64,000 bases of DNA from Pseudomonas alkylphenolica (GTDB lineage: Bacteria; Pseudomonadota; Gammaproteobacteria; Pseudomonadales; Pseudomonadaceae). Below are positions 1 through 8,902 of the stretch, one piece after another. A program made the translations under genes and the position numbers. The DNA is taken from the NCBI RefSeq assembly GCF_004025535.1, contig NZ_QJRG01000042.1, positions 124,001-188,000 on the forward strand, given 5' to 3'. The stretch's first letter is position 1; each line of letters opens with the position of its first letter. The notes below the pieces were generated by a model. That model made no database searches. It had not been told where the DNA came from and saw only the letters and a program-made list of their open reading frames with translations.

Positions 1-359
1 TTCGACACCACCAGCACCGTCGCCGCCGGCGCATGGCGCTTGATATCGCCCATGATGCCGTCGAGAATCGGCAGGTTGATACTCAGCACATCCTGACGCG
101 ACTGGCCCGGCTTGCGCGGCACACCCGCAGTGATCACCACCAGGTCGGAGTCCTGCAGCAGTTCGGCTTTGGCGCCGCCGTACACCCGGGTATCCGAACC
201 GGACTCGACCGCCGCCTGCCAGACATCCAGCGCCTTGCCCTGCGCCAACTCGCCCTGCACATCAATGAGCATCAACTCACGACAGAACTCGTCGCGAGCG
301 ATGACCTGAGCCGCCGCTTCACCCACTATTCCGGCACCTACAATGGATAGCTTGTTCAC
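1..359 (-). CDS. mdh: malate dehydrogenase, N-terminal part (cut by window edge)
   Basis: Lactate/malate dehydrogenase family enzyme that interconverts malate and oxaloacetate with NAD in the cytoplasm. About 119 N-terminal residues are visible. They start with the Rossmann dinucleotide loop (SIVGAGIVGEAAA), followed by an acidic residue at the end of strand 2 (LMLIDV) and the family segment VVITAGVPRKPGQSR with the substrate-loop arginines. I chose the GTG at 359-357 because a clear GGAGGT lies seven bases upstream; the protein then begins MNKLSIVG. The catalytic His and the C-terminal domain lie beyond the left edge. Malate is preferred over lactate because this short form resembles Pseudomonas malate dehydrogenase, but substrate cannot be fixed from the fragment. 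Confidence 0.85.
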   Translation of the reverse strand, partial: MNKLSIVGAGIVGEAAAQVIARDEFCRELMLIDVQGELAQGKALDVWQAAVESGSDTRVYGGAKAELLQDSDLVVITAGVPRKPGQSRQDVLSINLPILDGIMGDIKRHAPAATVLVVS

Positions 360-508
360 CTGACACCTCCCCGCGGCCCGCGTCATCAGCTACACGCCCG
401 CGTATAGAGAGAAGTATTGCCCGCATACGCTAAAAGGCCACTCAAGGCGACCTGCTGCAGTGTTGCGTGCTTTTTGCCAATGCCAGGCGCCGGGCCGTAC
501 AGCGTTGG

Positions 509-1051
509 CTACTGCGCCGCGTGCGACAACGCCTGGATGACTGCCTCAACCATCTCTTCAGCACGGCCTGCCCCGTCAATCTGCGAGACCGGAGACGTTT
601 GCCCCGCCAACCAGCGCTCGTGCCACGCCCGATTGCGGCCTGAAAAGTCCGGATTGTCATACTGCGAAGCCCATTCCCTGAAGGCCATGTGTATTTCATG
701 CATGTCACCCCCGGGGGCAATACGATCGCCAAAGCGCGCTTTTTCACGCGCGGCCAGCCGTTCCAGGCGAACGACTGTCGGCGTCACAACGAACACGGTC
801 AGATCGACCTGAGCCAGTAGCGCATCGCCCCAGACCATACACGAGCCGGTCAGCACCCAATGGTCGCCACCGAGGGCTTGCTGGATCAATGGCACGCGCT
901 CACTGACAGGCCGCTTGGTGGTGAAGGGAGGATTGGTAGGCATCCAGAAATAATCATCGACGTCGGCATGCCGTACGCCAAGCTGCGTGGCCAGGTTCTG
1001 GCCCAAGGTGGTCACGCCCGCGCACGACGCGCCTGTAATGTAGATCCGCAC
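509..1051 (-). CDS. P-loop NTPase of adenylate kinase/topology-modulation type
   Basis: Small cytoplasmic P-loop protein of about 180 residues, of the kind usually annotated as an AAA or adenylate-kinase-like ATPase. The N-terminus carries a nucleotide loop, RIYITGASCAGVTTLG, in which the usual Walker A lysine is replaced by valine. A DVDDYFW segment follows near residue 35, as in FlaR/topology-modulation-like kinases. Two starts are possible: ATG at 1063, or GTG at 1051 preceded by GGAGGAA at six bases. I prefer the GTG. The gene stands alone between the DUF1254 gene and mdh, all on the minus strand, with gaps above 100 bases. The substrate is unknown. Confidence 0.7.
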   Translation of the reverse strand: MRIYITGASCAGVTTLGQNLATQLGVRHADVDDYFWMPTNPPFTTKRPVSERVPLIQQALGGDHWVLTGSCMVWGDALLAQVDLTVFVVTPTVVRLERLAAREKARFGDRIAPGGDMHEIHMAFREWASQYDNPDFSGRNRAWHERWLAGQTSPVSQIDGAGRAEEMVEAVIQALSHAAQ

Positions 1052-1173
1052 TGCTTCCTCCATGAATGCAAGCCGGTTAAGGGGGCGGGAAGATACCCTG
1101 TTTCCCGGCTGTTCTCACCGTTATCTGCGCACGCGGGGCCACGGCAGGTCGTTCCGTTAATCGCACTCCGTAC

Positions 1174-2664
1174 TCAAGGGTTGACCCGCTCGAAGTCGGG
1201 CAGTTTGAAGGTCTTGCTGTTGAACGCTTCGGTGGGGCCATAGAAGCGCATTGCCGGCAGCGGGCGCTTGCCCGAGGTGGGAATCCAGTTGGCTTCCTCG
1301 CCTAGCGGGGCCTGCGGCCCGACATAGATCGTCACGCCGCCATCGGCATTCTTCTTCATCTTGTCGACATCGAACGACGACAGCGTGGTGCGGTTGCTGT
1401 CGCTGTAGATAAACGAGAAGGTTGCGCGGTCATACACCGTCAGCGCCCAGAACTGCTTGACCGGCATATCCTTGGGCACTTCAATTTTGTAGAGCTGGCC
1501 GGCTTCCAGCGGTTTTCCGTCCTTGTCGGCCATCGCCATCTGGTACGAAGTCGCCGGCGAGGCACTGAGTACCTTGGGCATGTAAGTGCACCAGAAGTAT
1601 TCCGCTGCGCGCTCGATCAGGTCGATGCGATCGTTGTAGACAAACTTGAACTCGCTGTTGGCGTCTGTCTGCAACAGCGAGACGTAGTGCCGGTCCGGCC
1701 AATACACGCGCTTGGCCATCTCCGTGTCGAACCATTGCTGGAGATAGAACCAGGCATCGATCGCGGCCTGGTGCATGGCCCGCTTAGCCGTGTCGTCGGG
1801 TGCGAAGGGCTTGCCTTTCACGATGCCCAGAGACGACAACATGCCCATCATGACTTTGTCTTGTTCGCGCACCGGCTCAACGCTCATGATCGCGTGCATG
1901 TCTTCAAAGTGACGTTCGTCGTAGAACGGCAGCGTCGGGTAGCGTTCATGTGCAGGGTCGATGAACGTCTGCCGGGGTGGCGACTTGGCTTCAGACAGGT
2001 AGTACATGCGCAGCCGTTTGGCGTAGGCGTAGGCATCCTTGGCGGTCTTGCCCGCTGGCGGCACCGAGCGGAAGGCCAGGGCGATGCGGTAGTTCGGCGA
2101 GCTGACGTGGATATAACCCTTGGGGACTTCACCCTTGTAGTCAGGTGCCGTGAACAGGTACTTGCCACCTTTGCCTTTGTCGAGTCCGGCCGGGCCGACG
2201 TCTGCGATAGTGAGCTGCCAGGCATCCACCACCTGGCCGTAAAGACTGCCATCAGCACCCGCAGCAGGAATCTCCAGGACTACCGGGCCTTTGCGCAGAT
2301 CCGTGTAGGCGGCGATATAAGGCGTGGTGCTGTTAGCGGTAATGGCTTCGAGTTGCGGGGTGGCCGTTGCCGAATAGGCAATGATGTCGTTGTCCTTGTA
2401 GCCGAGATCCTTCTCGGCGGCACGGCGGAACGAGTAAATGGCGATTGCCGGCATGTTCCAGAGGATGGCTTCGAAGGCACGCTGGTATTTGATCTGGTAG
2501 TCGAAGTCCTTGACCGACGGCGCCGAGCCCTGTGGCGGTTGCCCACCCAGCGGCTCGGTTGCCGCCTGCGCGGTGGCCATGACACAGGTGGCGATCGCGC
2601 AGGCCAGCAGACAAGGCAACAGGCGGGTGGTCATACGAGTCATCAATCCCTCTACGGCTCTCAT
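1174..2664 (-). CDS. DUF1254/DUF1214 domain secreted protein
   Basis: Exported protein of about 496 residues with an N-terminal signal peptide: a basic start, a hydrophobic stretch LLPCLLACAIATCVMA, then an Ala-rich cleavage site near AQA. The middle matches DUF1254 (AIYSFRRAAEKDLGY onward), and the C-terminal third matches DUF1214 (FWALTVYDRATFSFIYSDSNR and a YVGPQAP..NWIPT segment). These domains commonly occur together in periplasmic or surface proteins of unknown biochemical role. The ATG at 2664 is chosen because AGGAG precedes it at seven bases; an in-frame ATG at 2643 is a weaker alternative. Transcribed away from the CAP-domain gene. Confidence 0.85.
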   Translation of the reverse strand: MRAVEGLMTRMTTRLLPCLLACAIATCVMATAQAATEPLGGQPPQGSAPSVKDFDYQIKYQRAFEAILWNMPAIAIYSFRRAAEKDLGYKDNDIIAYSATATPQLEAITANSTTPYIAAYTDLRKGPVVLEIPAAGADGSLYGQVVDAWQLTIADVGPAGLDKGKGGKYLFTAPDYKGEVPKGYIHVSSPNYRIALAFRSVPPAGKTAKDAYAYAKRLRMYYLSEAKSPPRQTFIDPAHERYPTLPFYDERHFEDMHAIMSVEPVREQDKVMMGMLSSLGIVKGKPFAPDDTAKRAMHQAAIDAWFYLQQWFDTEMAKRVYWPDRHYVSLLQTDANSEFKFVYNDRIDLIERAAEYFWCTYMPKVLSASPATSYQMAMADKDGKPLEAGQLYKIEVPKDMPVKQFWALTVYDRATFSFIYSDSNRTTLSSFDVDKMKKNADGGVTIYVGPQAPLGEEANWIPTSGKRPLPAMRFYGPTEAFNSKTFKLPDFERVNP

Positions 2665-2891
2665 TGGAAACTCCTGGAGGACAAGCAAAAAATTCAGAAG
2701 ACCGAGCACCTGGCCACTCGTTTGTCGGCGGCAGGCGTATAAGTGAGCACTACAGTGAATTTGCAGGCAGTGTAGTTGAGGTTTTCAGGAGGGCAGTGAA
2801 CGCCCGCTGTGAACTTTGTGTTGAGGACCGCAGTCCTAGCCGAGCCCATTTATCGGCATAACCACCCTCTTCCCCTCCGAGCTGTTCGCCC

Positions 2892-3752
2892 ATGCGTCAA
2901 GCCGTTCGCTGCTCCCGCGTTGTCTCGCTGTGCCTGATTCCCCTGCTCCCCCTGTTTGCCCTCCCCGTGCATGCCAGCGGGGAACGGCAACTGGTGGAGG
3001 CCATCAACGACTACCGCGCCCAGCCCCAGCGCTGCGAGCGGCGCATGGTCAAGGTCTCGACGCCGCTGGTGTTGAAGCCGAACCTCGCGTTGCCAGTCGG
3101 CTATGGCGGCGGTTTACGCGAAAGGCTGAAGGCTGCCGGTTATCAGGCAGTGACAGTGCGGTCCATCCGCCTGGTCGGCGCGTACGATGCCGAGGAGGCC
3201 TTTGACATGCTCCAGAGCGACTACTGCGCCGCCCTGCTCGATACGCAATTTGCCGATATCGGCGTGACTCGCGCCCGCAACGAATGGCGGGTGGTGCTGG
3301 CGCGCCCCGTGCTCGATGCCCAGCTCGGCGATGGACGATCCGCGAGCAAAGCCTTGCTGGCACAGGTCAACGCGGCACGGGCGAAGCCGCGCCTGTGCGG
3401 CCGCCAACGCTTCGCCGCAGCACGCCCGTTGACCTGGAATACCGCTCTGGGGGCGGCGGCGCAGCAGCACAGCCGGACAATGGCCAACCGCAATTACTTC
3501 GCGCACCGTGACCCCGACGGTGATATGCCGGCAGACCGAGCCTGGGATGCCGGCTACCGTGGCCGTCAGATCGGCGAGAACATCGCCGCCGGGCAAGGCT
3601 CCCCTAGCAAGGCAATGGCAGGCTGGCTGGCCAGCCCCGGGCATTGCGCCAACCTGATGAACCCGGTGTTTACCCAAGTGGGTGCGGCCTATGCCGCGAA
3701 CCCGCGCAGCGATAAAGGCGTGTACTGGACGATGCTGTTCGGCGCGCCTTGA
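2892..3752 (+). CDS. CAP (SCP/PR-1) domain secreted protein
   Basis: Exported protein of 286 residues. Residues 1-29 form a signal peptide ending in PVHASG. The C-terminal 130 residues form a CAP domain: an LLAQVNAARAKPRLCG lead-in, LTWNTALGAAAQQHSRTMA, the NYFAHRDPDG segment with the family His, IGENIAAGQGS, and WLASPGHCANLMNPVFTQVGAAY. The N-terminal 120 residues look like a shorter, degenerate second copy (LVEAINDYRAQPQRCERR), so the protein may have arisen by internal duplication. Bacterial CAP proteins have varied and mostly unproven roles; I infer only a periplasmic or extracellular location. It converges on the lytic transglycosylase gene with a 16-base gap. Confidence 0.85.
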   Translation: MRQAVRCSRVVSLCLIPLLPLFALPVHASGERQLVEAINDYRAQPQRCERRMVKVSTPLVLKPNLALPVGYGGGLRERLKAAGYQAVTVRSIRLVGAYDAEEAFDMLQSDYCAALLDTQFADIGVTRARNEWRVVLARPVLDAQLGDGRSASKALLAQVNAARAKPRLCGRQRFAAARPLTWNTALGAAAQQHSRTMANRNYFAHRDPDGDMPADRAWDAGYRGRQIGENIAAGQGSPSKAMAGWLASPGHCANLMNPVFTQVGAAYAANPRSDKGVYWTMLFGAP

Positions 3753-3768
3753 GGGGCGCCCTGCGGTA

Positions 3769-4575
3769 CTAGCGCTGGTTGCGATAGCGTTCGGTCAATG
3801 ACTGCACGCGGGTGACGTAGGTCTGTGTCTCGGCGTAGGGCGGCACCCCGTTGTACTCGACCACCGACGCTTCGCCGGCGTTGTAACCTGCCAACGCCAG
3901 CATCTGGTTGCCGTTGAAGCGCTTGAGCAGCCAGGCCAGGTAGCGCACGCCGCCACGTATGTTCTGCCGTGCGTCGAACGGATCGACCACGGCGAAGCGC
4001 TCGGCGGTGGCGGGCATCAACTGCATCAGCCCCTGGGCACCGGCGACGGAAATGGCGTTGGGGCGAAACGCCGATTCGGCGTGTATCACGGCGCGCACCA
4101 GTGCCCTGTCGACGCCATACAAACCCGCAGCGGCCTCGATCTCGCGGCGATAGGACTGGGTGTCCAGACGCAGCGAGGCAACCTTGAAGTCCTTCGGTGC
4201 CATGCACAGGTAGCAGCCCTTGATGTAATAGAGCTCAAGAACATCGACCCGTGCGGAGATCCCGACCGGGCGCCGGCTTACATATTGGCGAACGCCACGG
4301 TGCATGAAGGTGAACACTCGCACCCGTACCGCGCCTGGGTCGTCGCCCCGCACTACCCGTGGCTGGGCCATGGCCTTGGCGCCGGCAGCGGCGCCCGCCG
4401 TGCCATTCACGCGCGAGCAGCGGGCGCTGGCGATGGCCTGGCTGGTGTAGCTGACGGTCCCGTCGCTGGCTTGGCATTTGAACATGGCGCTGGCGCACAG
4501 CGGCGCGACCAGCAAGGCCAGCGCGATGCTGCCAGGAAGACCCTTGAGAGCCCACCGCCATGCTCTGCAACTCAT
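3769..4575 (-). CDS. lytic transglycosylase (SLT domain) with DUF4124-like N-terminus
   Basis: Periplasmic murein-cleaving enzyme of about 268 residues. A signal peptide covers roughly residues 1-30. A short DUF4124-like segment follows (MFKCQASDGTVSYTSQ). The C-terminal half is an SLT/goose-lysozyme-like domain: VRAVIHAESAFRPNAIS with the probable catalytic Glu near residue 167, GAQGLMQLMPATAERF, NIRGGVRYLAWLL, and the closing LALAGYNAGEASV. The ATG at 4575 has GGAG eight bases upstream; a longer in-frame start at 4599 lacks a ribosome site. The gene is divergent from the ABC exporter across about 240 bases in which I see no clear regulatory element. Confidence 0.9.
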   Translation of the reverse strand: MSCRAWRWALKGLPGSIALALLVAPLCASAMFKCQASDGTVSYTSQAIASARCSRVNGTAGAAAGAKAMAQPRVVRGDDPGAVRVRVFTFMHRGVRQYVSRRPVGISARVDVLELYYIKGCYLCMAPKDFKVASLRLDTQSYRREIEAAAGLYGVDRALVRAVIHAESAFRPNAISVAGAQGLMQLMPATAERFAVVDPFDARQNIRGGVRYLAWLLKRFNGNQMLALAGYNAGEASVVEYNGVPPYAETQTYVTRVQSLTERYRNQR

Positions 4576-4817
4576 CACATCGCTCCGCGCCGCAGGCACC
4601 GATCTGGAATGGGCGCTACAGTTAGATGGCCCATTGCAGGTGACCCGTCAGTTGTTCTGGTAGTTATACCCCTTGTAACACCCCGTGTAACCGGCCTTGG
4701 AGGGTGCGTTGACGTACGGACTGCCAGGTCAACAGCTCCACTCCCCAGCCTCACAAATCCCTCAAGCCCCCCGTTCAGTGGCAGAATCTCCACAATTTGA
4801 CCGTTCTGGAGATCACC

Positions 4818-6677
4818 ATGCTTGGAGCATTTGAGCGAAGGCTCGACCCCTTCCCGCCTGACGAGGTACCGCCACCGCCCGTGGGCCTGGCGCGGTTCCT
4901 GTGGGCGTGCACACGGGGGGCGCGCGGCTACATCCTCGCATTTGCGCTGCTCAGCGCCAGCGTGTCGATCTACGAAGCCTGGCTGTTTTCGTTCCTCGGC
5001 CAGGTCGTCGATCTGCTCGCCACCTGGCAGGCCGGGGGTGAGGCGGCGGCGCAGGAAAGCCGCGTGTTGTGGGGCATGGGTATCGTGATGGTGTGCAGCA
5101 TCGGGCTGGTGGCGTTGCGAACCATGGTGCAGCACCAGATATTGGCGATTAACCTGCCGTTGCGCCTGCGTTGGGACTTCCACCGCTTGATGCTGCGGCA
5201 AAGCCTGTCGTTCTTTTCCGATGAGTTTTCCGGCCGGGTGACCACCAAGGTGATGCAGACGGCACTGGCCGTGCGCGACCTGCTGTTCACCCTGATCGAG
5301 ATCGCCCCCGGGATCGGCGTGTATTTCATTGCAATCATCGCCCTGGCCGGCGGTTTCGCGCTGAAGCTGATGCTGCCGTTCGTTATCTGGGTAGCGTTGT
5401 TCGGGCTGGCGATGCTGTATTTCGTGCCGCGCCTAGGCAAAGTCGGGCAGGAGCAGGCCAATGCGCGCTCGATGATGACCGGACGTATCTCCGACGCCTA
5501 CACCAACATCACCACGGTGAAGCTGTTCTCCCACTCCAACCGTGAAGCGCATTTCGCCCGCGCCGCGATGGAAGACTTCAAGCAAACCGGTTTTCGCCAG
5601 ATGCGCCTGGTCAGCCAGTTCGAGATCGTCAACCAGGCCCTGGTGGTGGCGTTGATCATGGCTGCAGGTGGCTATGCCCTGTGGCTGTGGCACCAGGGTG
5701 AGGTCGGTGCCGGTGCAGTGGCGGCTATCACCGCCATGGCGTTGCGCATCAACGGCATGTCGCACTGGATCATGTGGCAGATGACCTCGCTGTTCGAGAG
5801 CATCGGCACCGTGCAGGACGGCATGGCCACCCTCACCCGCGGCCCCAAGGTCAAGGATGCGCCGGATGCCGGCGTGCTGGTGACCACGGGCGGCGCGGTG
5901 ACGTTCGACAATGTCAGCTTCAACTACAGCGGCGAACGCCAGGTGCTCGACGGTCTGAGCCTGAACATTCGCCCGGGCGAAAAAATCGGCCTGGTCGGCC
6001 GCTCCGGCGCGGGCAAGTCCACGCTCATCAACCTGCTGCTGCGCTTCTACGATGTCGACAGCGGGCAGATCCGCATCGACGGCCAGGACATCGCCCACGT
6101 GACGCAAGACAGCCTGCGCAGCGCCATCGGCATGGTTACCCAGGACACCTCACTGTTGCACCGCTCCATTCGCGACAACATCGCCTACGGCCGCCCCGAT
6201 GCCACCGACGCACAAGTGCGCAGTGCCGCCGCCAGTGCCCAGGCCGATGAGTTCATCAGCCAGCTCAGCGACCGCCAGGGCCACACTGGCTACGACACCC
6301 TGGTGGGTGAACGTGGCATCAAACTGTCGGGCGGCCAGCGTCAGCGCGTCGCGATTGCCCGGGTGATGCTCAAGAACGCGCCCATCCTGCTGCTCGACGA
6401 GGCGACCAGCGCGCTGGACTCCGAAGTCGAAGTCGCCATTCAGGAAAGCCTCGACGAGATGATGCAGGGCAAAACCGTGATTGCCATCGCCCATCGGCTG
6501 TCGACGATTGCGGCAATGGACCGGCTGATCGTCATGGATGAAGGGCGCATCATCGAACAAGGCACACACGCCGAACTGCTGGCCAGGAACGGCGTCTATG
6601 CACAGCTGTGGCACCACCAGAGTGGCGGGTTTCTCGGTGAGGACCGCGGGGTGGCCGAGGCGATGGATCAGGCGTAA
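4818..6677 (+). CDS. ABC exporter, fused permease and ATPase
   Basis: Inner-membrane half-transporter of 619 residues of the MsbA/multidrug type, expected to act as a dimer. The first 330 residues hold about six membrane segments. The ATPase domain follows: Walker A GLVGRSGAGKST near residue 393, signature LSGGQRQRVAIAR near 503, Walker B ILLLDEATSALD near 523, and the switch His in AIAHRLSTI. The ATG at 4818 is preferred because GGAG lies about six bases upstream; an in-frame TTG at 4797 has no such support. The gene is a single transcription unit, and a perfect stem lies just after its stop. The substrate cannot be told from sequence. Confidence 0.92.
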   Translation: MLGAFERRLDPFPPDEVPPPPVGLARFLWACTRGARGYILAFALLSASVSIYEAWLFSFLGQVVDLLATWQAGGEAAAQESRVLWGMGIVMVCSIGLVALRTMVQHQILAINLPLRLRWDFHRLMLRQSLSFFSDEFSGRVTTKVMQTALAVRDLLFTLIEIAPGIGVYFIAIIALAGGFALKLMLPFVIWVALFGLAMLYFVPRLGKVGQEQANARSMMTGRISDAYTNITTVKLFSHSNREAHFARAAMEDFKQTGFRQMRLVSQFEIVNQALVVALIMAAGGYALWLWHQGEVGAGAVAAITAMALRINGMSHWIMWQMTSLFESIGTVQDGMATLTRGPKVKDAPDAGVLVTTGGAVTFDNVSFNYSGERQVLDGLSLNIRPGEKIGLVGRSGAGKSTLINLLLRFYDVDSGQIRIDGQDIAHVTQDSLRSAIGMVTQDTSLLHRSIRDNIAYGRPDATDAQVRSAAASAQADEFISQLSDRQGHTGYDTLVGERGIKLSGGQRQRVAIARVMLKNAPILLLDEATSALDSEVEVAIQESLDEMMQGKTVIAIAHRLSTIAAMDRLIVMDEGRIIEQGTHAELLARNGVYAQLWHHQSGGFLGEDRGVAEAMDQA

Positions 6678-6687
6678 GCAATCGGCA

Positions 6688-6711
6688 ACTGCCGCCTACC
6701 GAGGCGGCAGT
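6688..6711. terminator. perfect hairpin after the ABC exporter gene
   Basis: A 10-bp perfect stem (ACTGCCGCCT / AGGCGGCAGT) with a 4-base loop lies between the convergent ABC exporter and SDR genes. It is followed directly by the 12-bp palindrome CCCGACGTCGGG (6712-6723). There is no T tract, so this could be a weak or bidirectional terminator or an mRNA 3' end stabiliser. Confidence 0.5.
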
Positions 6712-6737
6712 CCCGACGTCGGGTCAAACACGATCAG

Positions 6738-7529
6738 TCAGAGGTACTCGACATTGCCGTCGACGCTGATGGCCTGCCCGGTGATGTTGCTGGCGGCTTG
6801 CGAAGACAGAAACAGCGCCATGGCGGCGACGTCTTCCATCGTCACCATCCGGCGCAACGAGATTTTTTCCAGGTACTGCTCACGCATGGACTCGAAGCTG
6901 ATGTCCAGCGCCTTGGCGCGCGCATCGATCACCCGGTCCATGCGCTCCCCTGCCACCACGCCGGGCAGGATGGCATTGACGCGAATGTTGTCCGGGCCCA
7001 GCTCGTTGGCCAACGATTTCATCAAACCGACAATCGCCCATTTGGTCGCGGCATACGGCGTGCGGAACGGATAGCCCAAGCGTCCGGCCACCGATGACAT
7101 GGCGATGATGTGCGGGTTCTGCTCCGACTGTTTCAGGTACGGTACCGCTTTGCTGAGGAAGTAGTACTGGCTGTTGAGATTGGTCGAAACCGTCTGTTCC
7201 CACGCCGCTGCATCCAGGTCCTCAATGTTACCGGTGGGCCCGGCAATACCGGCGTTGTTGACCAGCACATCGAGGCCACCGAGCAACGCAATCGCTTCAT
7301 CCATGATCCGGTCGACCTGTGGCTTGTCGCCGACATCTGCAACGCCGCCGTGCATGCCGGGGTATTCACGTTTCATGCGCTCAACGGCGCTGGCGTTGAT
7401 ATCGCAAATATAGATATGCGCACCCACCTCATGAAACGCCTTGGCGATGACCGCGCCGATCCCGGCGGCGCCGCCGGTGATGATCACCTTCAGGTTTGGC
7501 GGTGGTGTCAGCAAATCAACAATCTTCAT
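6738..7529 (-). CDS. SDR family oxidoreductase
   Basis: Cytoplasmic short-chain dehydrogenase of 263 residues. The N-terminal cofactor loop is TGGAAGIGAVIA and is followed by ICDIN, an acidic residue that suggests NAD(H). Also present are NNAG (VLVNNAGIAG), the catalytic Ser (MSSVAG), the YAATK active-site pair and the LPGVVAG loop. ATG 7529 has AGGAG seven bases upstream. It is the last gene of a three-gene minus-strand unit, 12 bases after the MFS gene, which follows the beta-keto acid cleavage gene. A plausible role is oxidation of a 3-hydroxy acid to the 3-keto acid used by the neighbouring cleavage enzyme; that is inference from context. Confidence 0.85.
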   Translation of the reverse strand: MKIVDLLTPPPNLKVIITGGAAGIGAVIAKAFHEVGAHIYICDINASAVERMKREYPGMHGGVADVGDKPQVDRIMDEAIALLGGLDVLVNNAGIAGPTGNIEDLDAAAWEQTVSTNLNSQYYFLSKAVPYLKQSEQNPHIIAMSSVAGRLGYPFRTPYAATKWAIVGLMKSLANELGPDNIRVNAILPGVVAGERMDRVIDARAKALDISFESMREQYLEKISLRRMVTMEDVAAMALFLSSQAASNITGQAISVDGNVEYL

Positions 7530-7541
7530 GATCAACTCCTC

Positions 7542-8858
7542 TTATTCATTGACCGGTTGCGGCGTCGGTTCGGCAGTAATCGCCCGGGCCAGCAGCGGCA
7601 CCAGCAGCAGCCCCAGAATCGCGGCGCCCACGATCACGTAAAAACCCGATGAGCTCAAGCCTGTGGCCTTTTCCGCCAGGCCGAACAGGTAAGGGCCGGC
7701 AAAGCCGCCAAGCAAACCGATGGTGTTGATGAAAGCCAGCCCGGCCGCCGCCTGAATGCCTTGCAGGCGTTTCATGGCAATGGCCCAGTAGATCGGCAAC
7801 ACCCCACCGGCAAAAAACGCCGTGGCGGTAAACAGTGCGATACGTGCCGCAGCCTCATCGATCAGGGTGAATGCCAGGGAGCTTGCGATCAGGCCGCAGG
7901 TAAACAGACCCAGGCAGTAGCAATCGCGGGCGATACGCCGGTGAATCCGCGGCAGGACCAATACGCCGGCCAGAAACCCGATCCCGACGCTGCTGGACAA
8001 CAGCCCGACGGTCAGTGGCGAGGTAATCTGCATTTGCTGGATGATCGACGGCGTGAAGAACACCAGCCCCACGAACGCGACCTGGTTGAGGAAGTAAATC
8101 AGGCCGATGAGGATCGTCGTCGGGCGTTTCAGTGCCTTGACCCAATGCCCCGAGTACTCGTGCGAGTCGGCATGGCCCGGCAGCAACGCGTGAGCCTCGA
8201 GGGAATCGGCCTCGGCCTTGGTCAACCAGCGGGCATCGCGTGGGCGCTCCGGCAGCTTGAACCAGAGGATCACCCCGACAACAATGCTCGGCAGGCCCTC
8301 AAGCAGAAACATCCATTGCCAGCCGTGCAGCCCGCCGATGCCATCCATCTTCATCAGCGCACCGCCGATGGGGTTGCCGATAACCAATGCCAGGGCCGGC
8401 GCCAGGTAGATCCAGCCGATGGCAATTGCACGGTCCTTGGGCGCAAACCACAGCGTGACCATGTACATCAGCGCGGGAAACAGGCCGGCTTCGGCGATGC
8501 CCAACAGCAAGCGCAGCACGTAGAACGACCACTCGCCCTGCACGAACATCATCGCCGACGACAAGGTGCCCCAGCTCACGGCAATCCGGGCGATCCAGCG
8601 CCGCGGCCCGATGCGGTGGGCCAGCAGGTTGCTCGGCACCTCCAGCAAGGCATAGCCAATAAAGAAAATCCCCGCGCCCAAGCCATAGGCGGCAGCACTG
8701 ATGCCGAGGTCGACGCTCAGCGCGGTTTTGGCCAGCGCAACGTTGGTGCGATCCAGATACGACATGAAGTAGATCGCGCACATCAGGGGGATCAGCCGGG
8801 TCATTGCCCGCCGGGTGGCGAGCCAATGCGTCTCAGCGGTACTGAGCATGATCGTCAT
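7542..8858 (-). CDS. MFS transporter, anion:cation symporter type
   Basis: Inner-membrane carrier of about 438 residues with twelve predicted helices. Marks of the ACS branch are FMSYLDRTNVALAK in helix 1, the LAEVPSN-like motif YALLEVPSNLLAHRIGPRRWIAR, and LRLLLGIAEAGLFPALMY. Members import organic anions such as aromatic acids, tartrate or glucarate. Its place between the beta-keto acid cleavage gene and the SDR makes it the likely importer of that pathway's substrate. ATG 8858 has GAGG about seven bases upstream; a longer frame to 8897 would overlap the upstream gene. An A-rich AATAACAACAA motif sits just before the ribosome site. Confidence 0.88.
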   Translation of the reverse strand: MTIMLSTAETHWLATRRAMTRLIPLMCAIYFMSYLDRTNVALAKTALSVDLGISAAAYGLGAGIFFIGYALLEVPSNLLAHRIGPRRWIARIAVSWGTLSSAMMFVQGEWSFYVLRLLLGIAEAGLFPALMYMVTLWFAPKDRAIAIGWIYLAPALALVIGNPIGGALMKMDGIGGLHGWQWMFLLEGLPSIVVGVILWFKLPERPRDARWLTKAEADSLEAHALLPGHADSHEYSGHWVKALKRPTTILIGLIYFLNQVAFVGLVFFTPSIIQQMQITSPLTVGLLSSSVGIGFLAGVLVLPRIHRRIARDCYCLGLFTCGLIASSLAFTLIDEAAARIALFTATAFFAGGVLPIYWAIAMKRLQGIQAAAGLAFINTIGLLGGFAGPYLFGLAEKATGLSSSGFYVIVGAAILGLLLVPLLARAITAEPTPQPVNE

Positions 8859-8869
8859 AGTGGAACCTC

Positions 8870-8880
8870 TTGTTGTTATT
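8870..8880 (-). promoter_or_regulatory. Crc/Hfq-type CA motif before the MFS gene
   Basis: On the minus strand this reads AATAACAACAA, which contains two overlapping perfect AANAANAA motifs and lies directly upstream of the ribosome site of the MFS gene. In Pseudomonas, Hfq with Crc binds such motifs near starts of catabolic genes and blocks translation. Confidence 0.55.
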
Positions 8881-8902
8881 TTTCTGGGTTTTGGCAAAAC
8901 GC

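Noticed and set aside
1687..2742. Long plus-strand frame of 351 codons opposite the DUF1254 gene
   Set aside because: Antisense shadow in GC-rich DNA; no ribosome site, no recognisable domain, and the minus strand holds a clear family match.
4661..4700. Direct repeats of TGTAAC in the lytic transglycosylase/ABC promoter
   Set aside because: Only six bases each, no symmetry and no regulator nearby.
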